Below, one piece after another: positions 8,636-17,386 of a stretch of 32,330 nucleotides of DNA. Source of the DNA: an uncultured Candidatus Poseidoniales archaeon (GTDB taxonomy: Archaea > Thermoplasmatota > Poseidoniia > Poseidoniales > Poseidoniaceae). Every line of letters starts with the position of its first letter. The stretch's first letter is position 1. Position numbers and translations under genes: made by a program. Under the pieces are notes generated by a model, which saw only the letters and a program-made list of their open reading frames with translations, did no database searches and had not been told where the DNA came from. The stretch lies in the NCBI GenBank assembly GCA_905182635.1, contig CAJJCM010000016.1, forward strand, positions 1 to 32,330, read 5' to 3'.

Positions 8636-10159
8636 TTAAGCGCCAAGATTTCCGAAGATATCATTGATTTTAATGAAAAATCCAAGTGAGATTCCGAGGA
8701 TACCAATGAGATTCGTTGTGACTGAAGTGAAGTTTCGTATTCGCTCGAGATACTTCGTGCGAACTCGAACATTGATTTGCCGACCAAGAATCAAATCTCC
8801 ACTTTGTTCTTCGAGACGAACGGAGACCGTCGCTTCTCCAAAGCGTTCTGGAAGCAGCGATTGCCACGCGACGGTTCCATCTCGTAGCAACCCCGACATC
8901 AAACCAAGGATGTCATCGTCACCTTCAGCCGCAAGTGGCAGAGCCTTTGTCGACCACCAGTGGCGTTCTCCGGGATTCAAACGGTAGGTCATTGCTAAAT
9001 CGTGTGGACGGAAATCAGGAGATTGAACACGGAGGACAATGTTCCGAGGCGTATCAGAAAGGTTGTGAATCAGTGTGAACAGGTTCGCACGTCCGTGAAC
9101 AACGTTTTCCATATCAACTTCAAACACAATTCCTGGCGAGGTGCTTGAACGTCCAGCACCAAGATCTTCTTCGATTCGTCCAATCATTCGGAAGAAGGCG
9201 GGGCAAGAGCGTTCTATATGGTCGAGGATGGAAAGCCATTCTTCCATCGTGAAAATAGGGTGGTTTTGTACGAGTGCCATTCCTTGTTCGGTGAGAACTT
9301 CAGACAATTCAGATTCCATCGTTTTGAAGTCAAGACCTTTGGAGTGGCGATAGAGGGTCATCAAGATCTTTTCCCGAGCAAATTGAGGGTCGATTTCTTC
9401 CGTGTAACATTCTTCAATTTCCTTTGAGTACACTTCGTATTCAGAACGAAGTAAGGGGTCCATGTGCGTCTTAACTAAATCATTGAACACCATTTCCAAT
9501 GTCGATGGGTGAATCGGAGGCGTATACGCATCCAAGAGCCCTGTGCGCTCATCCATATTGAATGGTCGAGAGCGTGTTGGAATGTGTTGGCCAAGTGAAA
9601 GCAAGAGTGTTGAAAAAGACAGAAGGAGAAGAATCCGACCATTGAGTGAGGCGATGTCGAAGACAAAAATACAACCCAGTAACAAACTCGACATAATGGC
9701 AAACAAAAGTGACCATGAGTGTTTGGACCTCGCACTGATTAACAAGTCTGCAAGACTTTCATATCCATGCAAAGATTGTATTGAGAGGTGTTCTTGGTTC
9801 AATCGTTCAACTTCCGCTTCGAAGTTTCCAATTGACAATTCCACTCGGTGCCGGTGAAAGATTTGCACCAGAATATAACCGAGTAAGATAATGAACGTAA
9901 GGGTGATCAAAGCCATGGCAAAACTCATGTTGAGGGTCGGTTCGATTTTGGCCCACCACTGCGGGGAATTCGATGAAAAAGCGAGAGCTCCAAACGAAGT
10001 CAGAATGGAAAATGCCGGCAAAATAAGAATTAAGCGAAGGCCAAAACCGAGTAATTGCCGGTCTATAGCATACCAAAACCGTTCAGAGCGAAAGAGACTT
10101 TCATTCGAACTCTGCTCACTTTCGTGATTCGGCGGAGTGACGGATTCTGCCTCGACCAT
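8636..10159 (-). CDS. Membrane protein of unknown function with five predicted TM helices
   Basis: A ~507-residue protein. Four hydrophobic helices lie in the first ~200 residues (LGLRLILILPAFSILTSFGALAF, AMALITLTFIILLGYILVQIF, LLFAIMSSLLLGCIFVFDI, ILLLLSFSTLLLSLG). A soluble domain of about 280 residues follows, then one C-terminal helix (NLIGILGISLGFFIKI). Part of the soluble region (IVFEVDMENVVHGRANLFTLIHNLSDTPRNIVLRVQSP) reads like a beta-sandwich. No family recognised. An alternative GTG start at 10177 would add six residues; neither start has a clear ribosome binding site, so the ATG is preferred. It lies 36 bp downstream of the DtxR-type regulator, in line with it, and may share its operon and metal regulation. 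Confidence 0.75.
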   Translation of the reverse strand: MVEAESVTPPNHESEQSSNESLFRSERFWYAIDRQLLGFGLRLILILPAFSILTSFGALAFSSNSPQWWAKIEPTLNMSFAMALITLTFIILLGYILVQIFHRHRVELSIGNFEAEVERLNQEHLSIQSLHGYESLADLLISARSKHSWSLLFAIMSSLLLGCIFVFDIASLNGRILLLLSFSTLLLSLGQHIPTRSRPFNMDERTGLLDAYTPPIHPSTLEMVFNDLVKTHMDPLLRSEYEVYSKEIEECYTEEIDPQFAREKILMTLYRHSKGLDFKTMESELSEVLTEQGMALVQNHPIFTMEEWLSILDHIERSCPAFFRMIGRIEEDLGAGRSSTSPGIVFEVDMENVVHGRANLFTLIHNLSDTPRNIVLRVQSPDFRPHDLAMTYRLNPGERHWWSTKALPLAAEGDDDILGLMSGLLRDGTVAWQSLLPERFGEATVSVRLEEQSGDLILGRQINVRVRTKYLERIRNFTSVTTNLIGILGISLGFFIKINDIFGNLGA

Positions 10160-10195
10160 GGAATGTCCAAGAATCACTCACACTAAAGCATTACA

Positions 10196-10867
10196 TCAAT
10201 CCGTAGCACGAGAGATACGAACAAGAAGTTTTGATGCTAAGTCGGAGGAGAAATTCGCTTCTGACATTCCCGCAATCGAATAGCCACTGGAAGTTCGAGT
10301 CATCTGCGCACCGATGAGAACCCCGTGTTGAGACATGAAATGAGCCTCCTCGTCATCGAGAAACATCGCTTCAAGCGTACCAGTCGTACCCTTCTCTAAG
10401 CGCTCGAGCGAAATCAGTTGAGTCTGAGAGGAACGAATACGTGATGATATTTCACTTGATGCTTGAGGTATATCACGACCACTTGGGTCCAACTGGGGTT
10501 GGCCAAGGAGCAGCGATAAAGCAACTTCCAAATCATCATCAATGGCGTGTTCCAAACGGCATGCTGTAGCATGTGTGTTGCCTTGAAACGAGAGACTTTC
10601 AAGAAAGACTTCGGCCAAACGATGGCGTCGTTTCATTTTCTGACCATGTATCATACCTTCATCGGTCAATAATGCGCCTTTGTAGGGGACATAATCTATC
10701 AGGCCTTTTGCCGCCAATCGCTGAACCATTTCAGTTGCAGACGCGGGAGAGACTCTCAAAGCACTGGCTAAATCCCCATTGCGTACCCGTTGAGAGGGCT
10801 GTTTCTCAAAAAACTCATACATCATCTCAAGGTACTCATCTTCAAATTCTCGGAAATGACCGTTCAT
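10196..10867 (-). CDS. DtxR/MntR-family metal-dependent transcriptional repressor
   Basis: N-terminal winged helix (residues 7-65: YLEMMYEFF..., RNGDLASALRVSPASATEMVQRLAAKGLIDYVPYKGALLTDEG), then the metal-binding/dimerisation domain RRHRLAEVFLESL...ACRLEHAIDDDL, and a ~75-residue C-terminal domain that fits the FeoA/SH3-like third domain of DtxR. Candidate ligands by alignment to remembered family members are E11, H82, E86, C103, E106 and H107. C103 is as in iron-sensing DtxR, while the acidic residue before Tyr12 is as in MntR, so Fe versus Mn is open. GGAGGGG precedes the start by about eight bases. It starts 16 bp after the stop of the large secreted protein gene, so the two are very probably one operon. 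Confidence 0.9.
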   Translation of the reverse strand: MNGHFREFEDEYLEMMYEFFEKQPSQRVRNGDLASALRVSPASATEMVQRLAAKGLIDYVPYKGALLTDEGMIHGQKMKRRHRLAEVFLESLSFQGNTHATACRLEHAIDDDLEVALSLLLGQPQLDPSGRDIPQASSEISSRIRSSQTQLISLERLEKGTTGTLEAMFLDDEEAHFMSQHGVLIGAQMTRTSSGYSIAGMSEANFSSDLASKLLVRISRATD

Positions 10868-10883
10868 GAATTACCCCTCCGAA

Positions 10884-13391
10884 TCAGTCCGTACTCTTCT
10901 GTTCAGCAGAAAAAACTTCCTCACAGGCAGGACATCGTACAGAACCTGTATACGTTTCAGGAATCCGGAGAGATTGATCACATTCAGGGCAATGGAGTTC
11001 AACCTTTCCATCACTTTCGACTTCTTGACTTTCCTCTTCAACCTCACTTTCTTCACGCAAAGGCTCGGTGCGAGGGGTGACGTCAAATCGGTTCGAGCAA
11101 TCTGGGCAACGTACTTGGCCGCCATAATCCGAAGGTACTCGTAATTGTCGAGCGCATTCTGGACAACCGACCTGAATCTTTTCAACATTCTCGGAACGAG
11201 CCTTTCCGTTCGACTTTAAATGTGATGTATCCTTTACCGGCTTGGACTTTGAAGAGTCAATTTGGCGGTTTTGATAAATTCGAATGAAAGCACCGATACC
11301 TACCGCAGCCATCAACCCACCGAAGATTCCGACCCAAGGAATGGAAAAGGATGCTTCTTCAACGATGACTTCACCAGATTGGAACGTGTTTATTGCATCA
11401 AAACTCTCATCGCTAACAACCCATGTTGCTTTGAGCGAAACCGATTGATAATTCGGCCATACAAATGTAAATTGATACTCCTCTTGGGAAAGCGAGGGTA
11501 TTGCTAGCGTCGATTGTTGACCCAAAAAGGCTCCATCAAGTGTTGAGACCACGATGTATCCTGCTCTTCCATCAGCGTCACCTGAATTGCTAACGCGTAC
11601 TGTTATGGAACCTGATTCACCGGGTATCGGGCGATTCGGAACCGAAATTGGTTCGAATTCCAAGGTATAGGATGGCCGCTCATCAGGCACGCTAAGGCTA
11701 TAACTCGAAAAGCCAAAGCCGGTTGTCCAGTTCACTGGAGTCGCCCGTATTGAAACTCGCTCAGCATCAACAAAACCAATGATGAGGGTACCTGTAGAGA
11801 CACCAGGGGCGAGTTCTACCACATAATCGAGTGGATAGGTGTCCAATCCTGAATCCGTATATCCAAGTCGGAATCGGACTGGTCGGTCAATACCTTCACT
11901 CATTTCAAGTGACCATGAAAATTGGATGCCAATTTCAGCATCCCAAGTGACTGAAGTCACCTTTGGAGTAAGCGTTTGTTGAATCGCCACAGGAACAAGA
12001 ATTGTCCCGTTAAGACCTGCATCGATTGAACCATCAGAAGAACTGAGAGACCAGTTCACCTCTTGTTGACCTTCAATGGCCAACGGTACTTCGACGGTCA
12101 TTTCACCTGCAGCATCAATGTCGAGCATCAGTTCATTACTGGTGTAGGCCATGCCGTTTGTTTCACACACAAGTTGCACAGTACCCGGTAATTCGCCATG
12201 GTTCCGAATCAACATCGAAAAGACGGCTATGTCTCCTTTGTGCCAAGGTCCATTGAGAAGAGCTGGAATACTTGAACCCGCAGATTCAAAAGCGGCGGAT
12301 TCAACATCATGTGCGAGAGAAATATCGGTGATGGACGCATCATTCACCCGCATGCCACTCACCGAACATGCGAGTAGATCAGGTCGGGAAGTCGAGAAAA
12401 GAGATTCTATAATGGAGGATTGAAGTAGGACTTGGATTTGAGTATCAAATAGAATTTGGCTACCAAAAGAGCATACGAGGAGTCCACTGTAGTTGAGTGA
12501 ACCGGTATTTGAAATGTTCAAATCCCAAGCGATCTCATCACCGGCAAGTACGTCGGGGGTGAGAAGTTCGAGCGCAAGTGAGAGTAAAGGCAAAGGCGGC
12601 GGAGCGACTTCAAACGTGATTTGGCGAGTCTCATCGGTGGTATTGCCATCTCCCGAGTCGTTTAATTGCAACACAAGAGTAGAGGTTCCTTCGTAAACAG
12701 CAATGGTGCTGTTCACTTGAACGACCGTGCTTGAAAGAGGCGCAACAGTGACAAGCGATGAAGTTTGATTATCATATACTCCATTTGAAAAGAGTGATGA
12801 AGTAAGGTGACCTGACCATGAAAAATCACCATTGTTAATGACTGCAGTTTCAGTTTGTAAATAATCCCCGTCATGAATCGAGACGTTTCCAGTGAGAGCA
12901 CCTTCGGGTGTAAGGCCATTCAAGAGAACTTGACCTGGGCTTGCCAAAGAGATTTCAATCGGTTGTAAACGGTGAAGCGTTCTGTTCAAAGTAAGTGCCT
13001 GGGTTGAATTTGGCGAACCGAGTTCACCGACCAATTCGACACCGATCTGAGTGTATCCAAATGGAATCGATGTCAAATTAAACTGAAGCACTTGGCTTGA
13101 ATCCGCAGCAAGTGTAAAGTTTTGACTCATCGAATCAAATACTGTACCTTCAAGGGTTGAGAGTTCAATTCTTGCTTCGACATCTGCGTCACTCGAAAGT
13201 AATTCGATGACTGTGAATTCGAGGTCATAGGATGATTGTTCAGTGGTGGCGAAATCTTGAAGTGAGAACGTGCTTACATCGATTACTGCGCCACCACCGC
13301 TGGCACTTACCAGTGGCAAAAGGAAGGTTGCAAATAAGGCCGATAAGCAGAAAGCAACGACCTTCGAATTGCCTGACTGCCCCCTGCCCAT
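10884..13391 (-). CDS. Large secreted Ig-like surface protein with one TM helix and two cytosolic zinc ribbons
   Basis: 835 residues. The N-terminus is a signal peptide (KVVAFCLSALFATFLLPLVSASG). About 640 residues of beta-rich sequence follow, with many N-x-S/T sites and CARDB/Ig-like patterns (GSITVRVSNSGDADGRAGYIVV, WDLNISNTGSLNYSG). One TM helix is at about 686-706. The predicted cytosolic tail carries two near-identical zinc ribbons, Cys743/746/762/765 and Cys801/804/820/823, both CxxC-x15-CxxC with CPEC...VRCP.C, joined by an acidic linker. Zinc ribbons on the cytosolic side of a cell-surface protein suggest metal sensing or protein/nucleic-acid contact. The gene is first in an apparent operon with the DtxR-type repressor. 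Confidence 0.8.
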   Translation of the reverse strand: MGRGQSGNSKVVAFCLSALFATFLLPLVSASGGGAVIDVSTFSLQDFATTEQSSYDLEFTVIELLSSDADVEARIELSTLEGTVFDSMSQNFTLAADSSQVLQFNLTSIPFGYTQIGVELVGELGSPNSTQALTLNRTLHRLQPIEISLASPGQVLLNGLTPEGALTGNVSIHDGDYLQTETAVINNGDFSWSGHLTSSLFSNGVYDNQTSSLVTVAPLSSTVVQVNSTIAVYEGTSTLVLQLNDSGDGNTTDETRQITFEVAPPPLPLLSLALELLTPDVLAGDEIAWDLNISNTGSLNYSGLLVCSFGSQILFDTQIQVLLQSSIIESLFSTSRPDLLACSVSGMRVNDASITDISLAHDVESAAFESAGSSIPALLNGPWHKGDIAVFSMLIRNHGELPGTVQLVCETNGMAYTSNELMLDIDAAGEMTVEVPLAIEGQQEVNWSLSSSDGSIDAGLNGTILVPVAIQQTLTPKVTSVTWDAEIGIQFSWSLEMSEGIDRPVRFRLGYTDSGLDTYPLDYVVELAPGVSTGTLIIGFVDAERVSIRATPVNWTTGFGFSSYSLSVPDERPSYTLEFEPISVPNRPIPGESGSITVRVSNSGDADGRAGYIVVSTLDGAFLGQQSTLAIPSLSQEEYQFTFVWPNYQSVSLKATWVVSDESFDAINTFQSGEVIVEEASFSIPWVGIFGGLMAAVGIGAFIRIYQNRQIDSSKSKPVKDTSHLKSNGKARSENVEKIQVGCPECARQLRVPSDYGGQVRCPDCSNRFDVTPRTEPLREESEVEEESQEVESDGKVELHCPECDQSLRIPETYTGSVRCPACEEVFSAEQKSTD

Positions 13392-13482
13392 ACGATTCCC
13401 TCTACACGGGGGTTCTTCACTTTCACGCCAAAAGAAGTCGCTACACCATGTTTATTGAAGGTTGGAGGCTGGCGCACCTTGT

Positions 13483-14331
13483 ATGCGTCCGGAAGAGTTG
13501 CTTGAAATGACTCCAGCCCTACTGGCGAAGTCAATTTTGCACCGGCGCGAACGTCTTGCTGAAACCATTCCTGAACAACTCGATGCTCGCCAAGAAGAAC
13601 TACGAGCAGCCGAACCACTTGCTCGCAGTGCAAAGGAACAACGTGATGGTATAAACGCTAAAGTGGCGAACTTGAAAAAAGAACGAAACGCTTCACGAAT
13701 GACCGCTCAAAAACTGTATCAAGAAGGTGGAGAACTCCGTGATAAAATCTCTTCATCGGGTGGTGTTCAAAAGTCGAACCCTGAATGGGCCCAAAACAAG
13801 CTCAATGATAAATTGAAAGCTCTGGAACATGAACTCGAAACAAATTGGGGAGATCACAAAACTGAACAAAAGTTCCTCACTGAAATGAAATCTCAAATCC
13901 GTCAGCATGAAGAATGGGTCGGAAACCGAACCGATAACCAAGAAGAACATGCACTCATGACAACAAAATTCGCCGAAGCAAGAAAACATCTTGAGGTCGC
14001 TGAAAAGGCACACAAAGCGCTTCTCGACCACGCATCAGAAAATGAGTATTTTCACAACACCTACCTCGAACAAGAATCACATCGCCGCAGAGCCGATGCA
14101 AGAACCAAGCGCCTTGCTCAGGCCCTCGATAGCAGTCAAAGAGGCATCGAACACTGGCAAAAGCACATTGATGAAGGGTTTGACCAACTGTTGACGAACT
14201 CAAAGCGTGTTGAAAATGGAGAACCTTCAAGCCACGCCCGAAGAAGACAACAAAAATCGCCCGAAAAGAAGAAACAATCGCCCTCGAGTCGAAATAAGAA
14301 AAAGCAACAACCACGAGGTGAGGAAGAATGA
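13483..14331 (+). CDS. COG1340-like coiled-coil protein with basic tail, coupled to the TUTase gene
   Basis: 282 residues from ATG 13483 (a TTG at 13462 would add seven residues; GGAGG at 13464 lies upstream of the ATG). Residues 20-230 are charged helix with heptads (RQEELRAAEPLARSAKEQRD, KVANLKKERNASRMTAQKL). Residues 107-145 (LNDKLKALEHELET...) align without gaps to blocks in the 335-aa and 296-aa coiled-coil proteins. The tail is extremely basic (HARRRQQKSPEKKKQSPSSRNKKKQQ) and suits RNA binding. The stop overlaps the next start as ATGA, so this gene and the nucleotidyltransferase are translationally coupled and their products probably act together. Function unknown. Confidence 0.8.
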   Translation: MRPEELLEMTPALLAKSILHRRERLAETIPEQLDARQEELRAAEPLARSAKEQRDGINAKVANLKKERNASRMTAQKLYQEGGELRDKISSSGGVQKSNPEWAQNKLNDKLKALEHELETNWGDHKTEQKFLTEMKSQIRQHEEWVGNRTDNQEEHALMTTKFAEARKHLEVAEKAHKALLDHASENEYFHNTYLEQESHRRRADARTKRLAQALDSSQRGIEHWQKHIDEGFDQLLTNSKRVENGEPSSHARRRQQKSPEKKKQSPSSRNKKKQQPRGEEE

Positions 14332-16508
14332 GCGATGAATGTGAAATCACAGGATTCACCCCTCAACAACAAGGCCGTTGGCCCTTGGTCCACCAACATC
14401 TATGTGACCAACTTGAATTACCCAACGGTGAAGCAATTTCTGCTGAAGCAATAGAAAAATTATCCCACGATTTGGAAAATACCCTCAAAGTCCAAAGTGC
14501 AAACCAATCAGCCCTCAAAAAGAGAAATGGACTTTTTGAACACCTAAAGCGTAGCATCGAATCAAAATTCAAAGGCAGTTCACTGCGAAGATTCGGTTCA
14601 TCGGAATCTGGACTTTCACTTGCCCATGGCGATTTGGATTTATGTCTCTTATTCGAGGGGCAAAAGCCGAAGAAAATACTTCGTTCGATTTCAAGTATGC
14701 TTCGATTCCAAGAAATGGAGGATATCCTGGTGATTACTTCTGCCAAAGTTCCGATCATCAAATTTGTCGATGAACGAACAAAAATCCCTGTGGACATTTC
14801 AATTAACAATACCTTAGCCCTCCACAATACTACGTTGTTGAAACGCTATGCTGAAACTGATGAGCGTATCCGTCAGTGTATTCTCGGCATCAAATATTGG
14901 GCATCTCAACGAGATGTCTGTGATGCAGCAAAGGGTACCTTCTCTTCGTATGCATGGACTCTTATCATGCTCCAAGCATTACAAACGACAACACCGAGTG
15001 TTGCACCAAATATTCAATCAGGTAAGACACGAACTCATCTCAAAGTTGAAGGAATCGAATATGACCTTACCATGGCGGATGAACCTCAACAACTCCTTAC
15101 AGAAACCAACACTCAATCACTTGGAGAATTGATGACTCATTGCTTCCGTCAATTGGTCCTTGAACGACCATGGGAGCAGCATGTTCTTTCGATTCGAAAT
15201 GGGAAGCCGCTGACTCGTAAAGAAAAGAAATGGAACTACGCAAAGCCGCATGCAGCAAAGGCTGTGGTGATGGATGGAAAGAACCGTTTGGGTTTGCATT
15301 CGTTTCCTGTTGAAGACCCTTTCAATCATGACCATGACCTCAGTCGAGTCTTGCGCCCAGATGGAGCTTTAGATATCCAAGAGGAATTGTTCCGGTTTTG
15401 GATCGGGCTCAATGAAGGAAAAACGCTCAACCAGTTATGTGAACTGAAAAATCCTGAACGGATTCAAGTGATTGTCGAAAAAGACTTGTTTGAAGATTTA
15501 AGAAAACTTCCGAAGTCTGAGGTTGACACAATGCTCAAGGAAAATGCGGTTAAACACTCTGATTTAGAAGAACGTATAGAGGCACTTAACGGTGAAAGAC
15601 AAAACAACATTAAGATCTCACAAGCACTTCGAGGACTGTTTGAAGAGACAAGCGGACTTCGTAATGAACATCGGACTCTGGTCAGAAGTCTACGCCCCCG
15701 AAGCCAAAAGATGGACCTCTTGCAAAAGGAACGTGATGAATTGAATCAGAAAATTGGCATTCCATTGTATCGGATTCGTGAATTACTGGTTGAAGTCTAT
15801 ACCAACCTTACGGGGGATATTGATTTCTTCCATGTCCCATCGTTGCAAAGAGAAGATGAACAATTCGCATGGTTCTTTGAATTGCAAGCCATGCATGCTG
15901 TTGCTCTAAAAGCAGATACAGCACACAAAGAATTCATCGTGTTGGTCCGTGAACAAAAGAAGGCTGTCAAGGAATTGAAAATCACGGAGACCAAACAAAC
16001 TAAAATTCGTACTGAACTGATTGAATCAGAACCAATACTTGCAAACATTACGACTGAATTCAGTGAAGCACGGCAATTTGACCAAAATGCACACTCATTA
16101 AACAAAGTGATTCAAGGACGACGAAAAGAACTTCGACATCTGCGCAGAGAAAAAGGCAGGCTTGAGGCTTGGCTTCGTGTTTCGACCCGTAGTACTCCAA
16201 CCCGTGATTCAAAACCAAGAGGTAAAAAGAAAGACAGAGGCTCAAAATCTGGTCAAGCAGATTGGGCACCTCGCAACAACGGCCCAAGAGCAGAAGAAGT
16301 TCAACAGCGCGCGGCGACTGGAGGCACATTATCGCTTTCTGATCTCGATGTATTGTTGAACAGTGGAGGTTTGGCATCGGTTAACAAATCCAAACCAACT
16401 CCAAAAACAGCTCGACGTGCAGACCGAAAAAAGAAACAGAACTCCGTTCGTCAACTTACCGCCCAACGCGGTGAGCGGTCCCAATCGAAAAAGGGTCACA
16501 AAGAATGA
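14328..16508 (+). CDS. Cid1/TUTase-like terminal nucleotidyltransferase (non-canonical poly(A)/poly(U) polymerase) with coiled-coil C-terminus
   Basis: 726 residues. The catalytic nucleotidyltransferase domain (about 65-210) has the polymerase-beta helix-turn signature FGSSESGLSLAHGDLDLCL (G90-S91, D102, D104) and the third aspartate in PVDISINN (D156). IRQCILGIKYWASQRDV and GTFSSYAWTLIMLQAL follow, as in Cid1/Trf4 enzymes. A PAP-associated region (about 264-345) has SLGELMTHCFRQL..., VLSIRNGKPLTRKEKKW and VEDPFNHDHDLSR. H336 aligns with the Cid1 histidine that selects UTP. Residues 380-640 form a long coiled-coil region, and the end is a basic tail with a short GGTLSLSDLDVLL element (665-678). 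It should add non-templated U (or A) to RNA 3' ends. GAGGTGA six bases upstream is the ribosome binding site. Archaeal class I CCA-adding enzymes are a different family. Confidence 0.88.
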   Translation: MSDECEITGFTPQQQGRWPLVHQHLCDQLELPNGEAISAEAIEKLSHDLENTLKVQSANQSALKKRNGLFEHLKRSIESKFKGSSLRRFGSSESGLSLAHGDLDLCLLFEGQKPKKILRSISSMLRFQEMEDILVITSAKVPIIKFVDERTKIPVDISINNTLALHNTTLLKRYAETDERIRQCILGIKYWASQRDVCDAAKGTFSSYAWTLIMLQALQTTTPSVAPNIQSGKTRTHLKVEGIEYDLTMADEPQQLLTETNTQSLGELMTHCFRQLVLERPWEQHVLSIRNGKPLTRKEKKWNYAKPHAAKAVVMDGKNRLGLHSFPVEDPFNHDHDLSRVLRPDGALDIQEELFRFWIGLNEGKTLNQLCELKNPERIQVIVEKDLFEDLRKLPKSEVDTMLKENAVKHSDLEERIEALNGERQNNIKISQALRGLFEETSGLRNEHRTLVRSLRPRSQKMDLLQKERDELNQKIGIPLYRIRELLVEVYTNLTGDIDFFHVPSLQREDEQFAWFFELQAMHAVALKADTAHKEFIVLVREQKKAVKELKITETKQTKIRTELIESEPILANITTEFSEARQFDQNAHSLNKVIQGRRKELRHLRREKGRLEAWLRVSTRSTPTRDSKPRGKKKDRGSKSGQADWAPRNNGPRAEEVQQRAATGGTLSLSDLDVLLNSGGLASVNKSKPTPKTARRADRKKKQNSVRQLTAQRGERSQSKKGHKE

Positions 16509-16517
16509 GGCGATTAC

Positions 16518-16994
16518 ATGGGCAACATCCAGTGGATGTATGGTGATGAGCCGAAAAACCTCTCTGATAACTTGAAAGAGCGAATTAGGTCGATATTTTT
16601 CAATGAGACCGGAGAAGAATATACCCTCGATTCAATATCGAATTTACCAATTCCAAAGTGGGGTGGAAACATGTTGCTCATCGACCAAGAAGAATATCCA
16701 GCACCCGAATCAATCTTGGGTGTTCTTTGGGCCTTACCCCATGAAGAGAGTGGTGTCCGGATTGCAGCCTTTGTCCTCGATGCAAACCATCAGTCATGTG
16801 GGTGGGGTGGCAAAGCTTGGGAGCATTTGATTGAAATTTCTCTTTCGGAGGGGAAAACCACCATCCAATTAGAAGTGAAAGCGGAAAATACTCGTGCTCA
16901 AGAATTCTATAAATCAAGAGGCTTAGCCGTTATTCGCCATCTTCCACGCTATTATAGTTCAGGAATTGGTTATGAAATGAAAGGGCCATTGTGA
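16518..16994 (+). CDS. GNAT-family N-acetyltransferase
   Basis: 158 residues. Acetyl-CoA-binding motif A is seen as AAFVLDANHQSCGWGGKAWEHL (Q92..G95-W-G97-G98). The C-terminal GNAT half is IQLEVKAENTRAQEFYKSRG, resembling RimI/ribosomal-protein-type acetyltransferases, ending in a GIGYEM strand. Substrate unknown; a protein N-terminus or lysine is possible. GAGGCGAT precedes the ATG by six bases, and the gene starts 9 bp after the TUTase stop. Its own stop overlaps the next start as GTGA. The gene order suggests cotranscription with the TUTase. Confidence 0.85.
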   Translation: MGNIQWMYGDEPKNLSDNLKERIRSIFFNETGEEYTLDSISNLPIPKWGGNMLLIDQEEYPAPESILGVLWALPHEESGVRIAAFVLDANHQSCGWGGKAWEHLIEISLSEGKTTIQLEVKAENTRAQEFYKSRGLAVIRHLPRYYSSGIGYEMKGPL

Positions 16995-17386
16995 AGGTTC
17001 GAATCATTCAGATTTCGGCACTGGCAAAGGTCAAAGGTTATGCTCCCCCATCTCTAGCAGAGCGTGTGGAACAGCGTTTGCTTGGAGAAATAGCAGCACA
17101 GCGCGGTGTTACCGGTGTTGCCTTACTCGATGGTGATGGGTTTGTTTTGTTCACAGAACCTCAACATGATGATTCAGTTCAAAACCTCGCTAAAGCGATT
17201 GCTTTACTCGACCCAAAATTTTCGACAGGACGTGTAACCTTAAACGGTGAAAACGGCACTGTTTTGGTCCAAGAATTACTTGGCGGGAAGGTGTTGGTAC
17301 TACGATGCGAAGTTTCATCAAATCTTGGCCGCATCCGTCAAGTTCTCGATACAGCAACATCTCAATTGAATGCTCTCCAGCCTTAA
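16991..17386 (+). CDS. Roadblock/LC7-like domain protein
   Basis: 131 residues starting at GTG inside the GNAT stop (GTGA overlap). The pattern GVTGVALLDGDGFVLFTE, VLVQELLGGKVLVLRCEVSSNLGRIRQVLDTATSQL fits the Roadblock/LC7 fold: helix, five-strand sheet, long C-terminal helix after a SNLG turn. In archaea and bacteria such proteins dimerise and act as partners or GAP-like regulators of small GTPases (the MglB type) or as scaffolds. No GTPase gene is next to it. The N-terminal 25 residues (MKVRIIQISALAKVKGYAPP) lie outside the core. Confidence 0.72.
   Translation: MKVRIIQISALAKVKGYAPPSLAERVEQRLLGEIAAQRGVTGVALLDGDGFVLFTEPQHDDSVQNLAKAIALLDPKFSTGRVTLNGENGTVLVQELLGGKVLVLRCEVSSNLGRIRQVLDTATSQLNALQP

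Noticed and set aside
14328-16508. Alternative reading of the nucleotidyltransferase as an archaeal CCA-adding enzyme
   Set aside because: The PAP-associated block and EDPFxxxH motif are Cid1/Trf4-type, and the C-terminal coiled coil has no counterpart in class I CCA enzymes as I know them.
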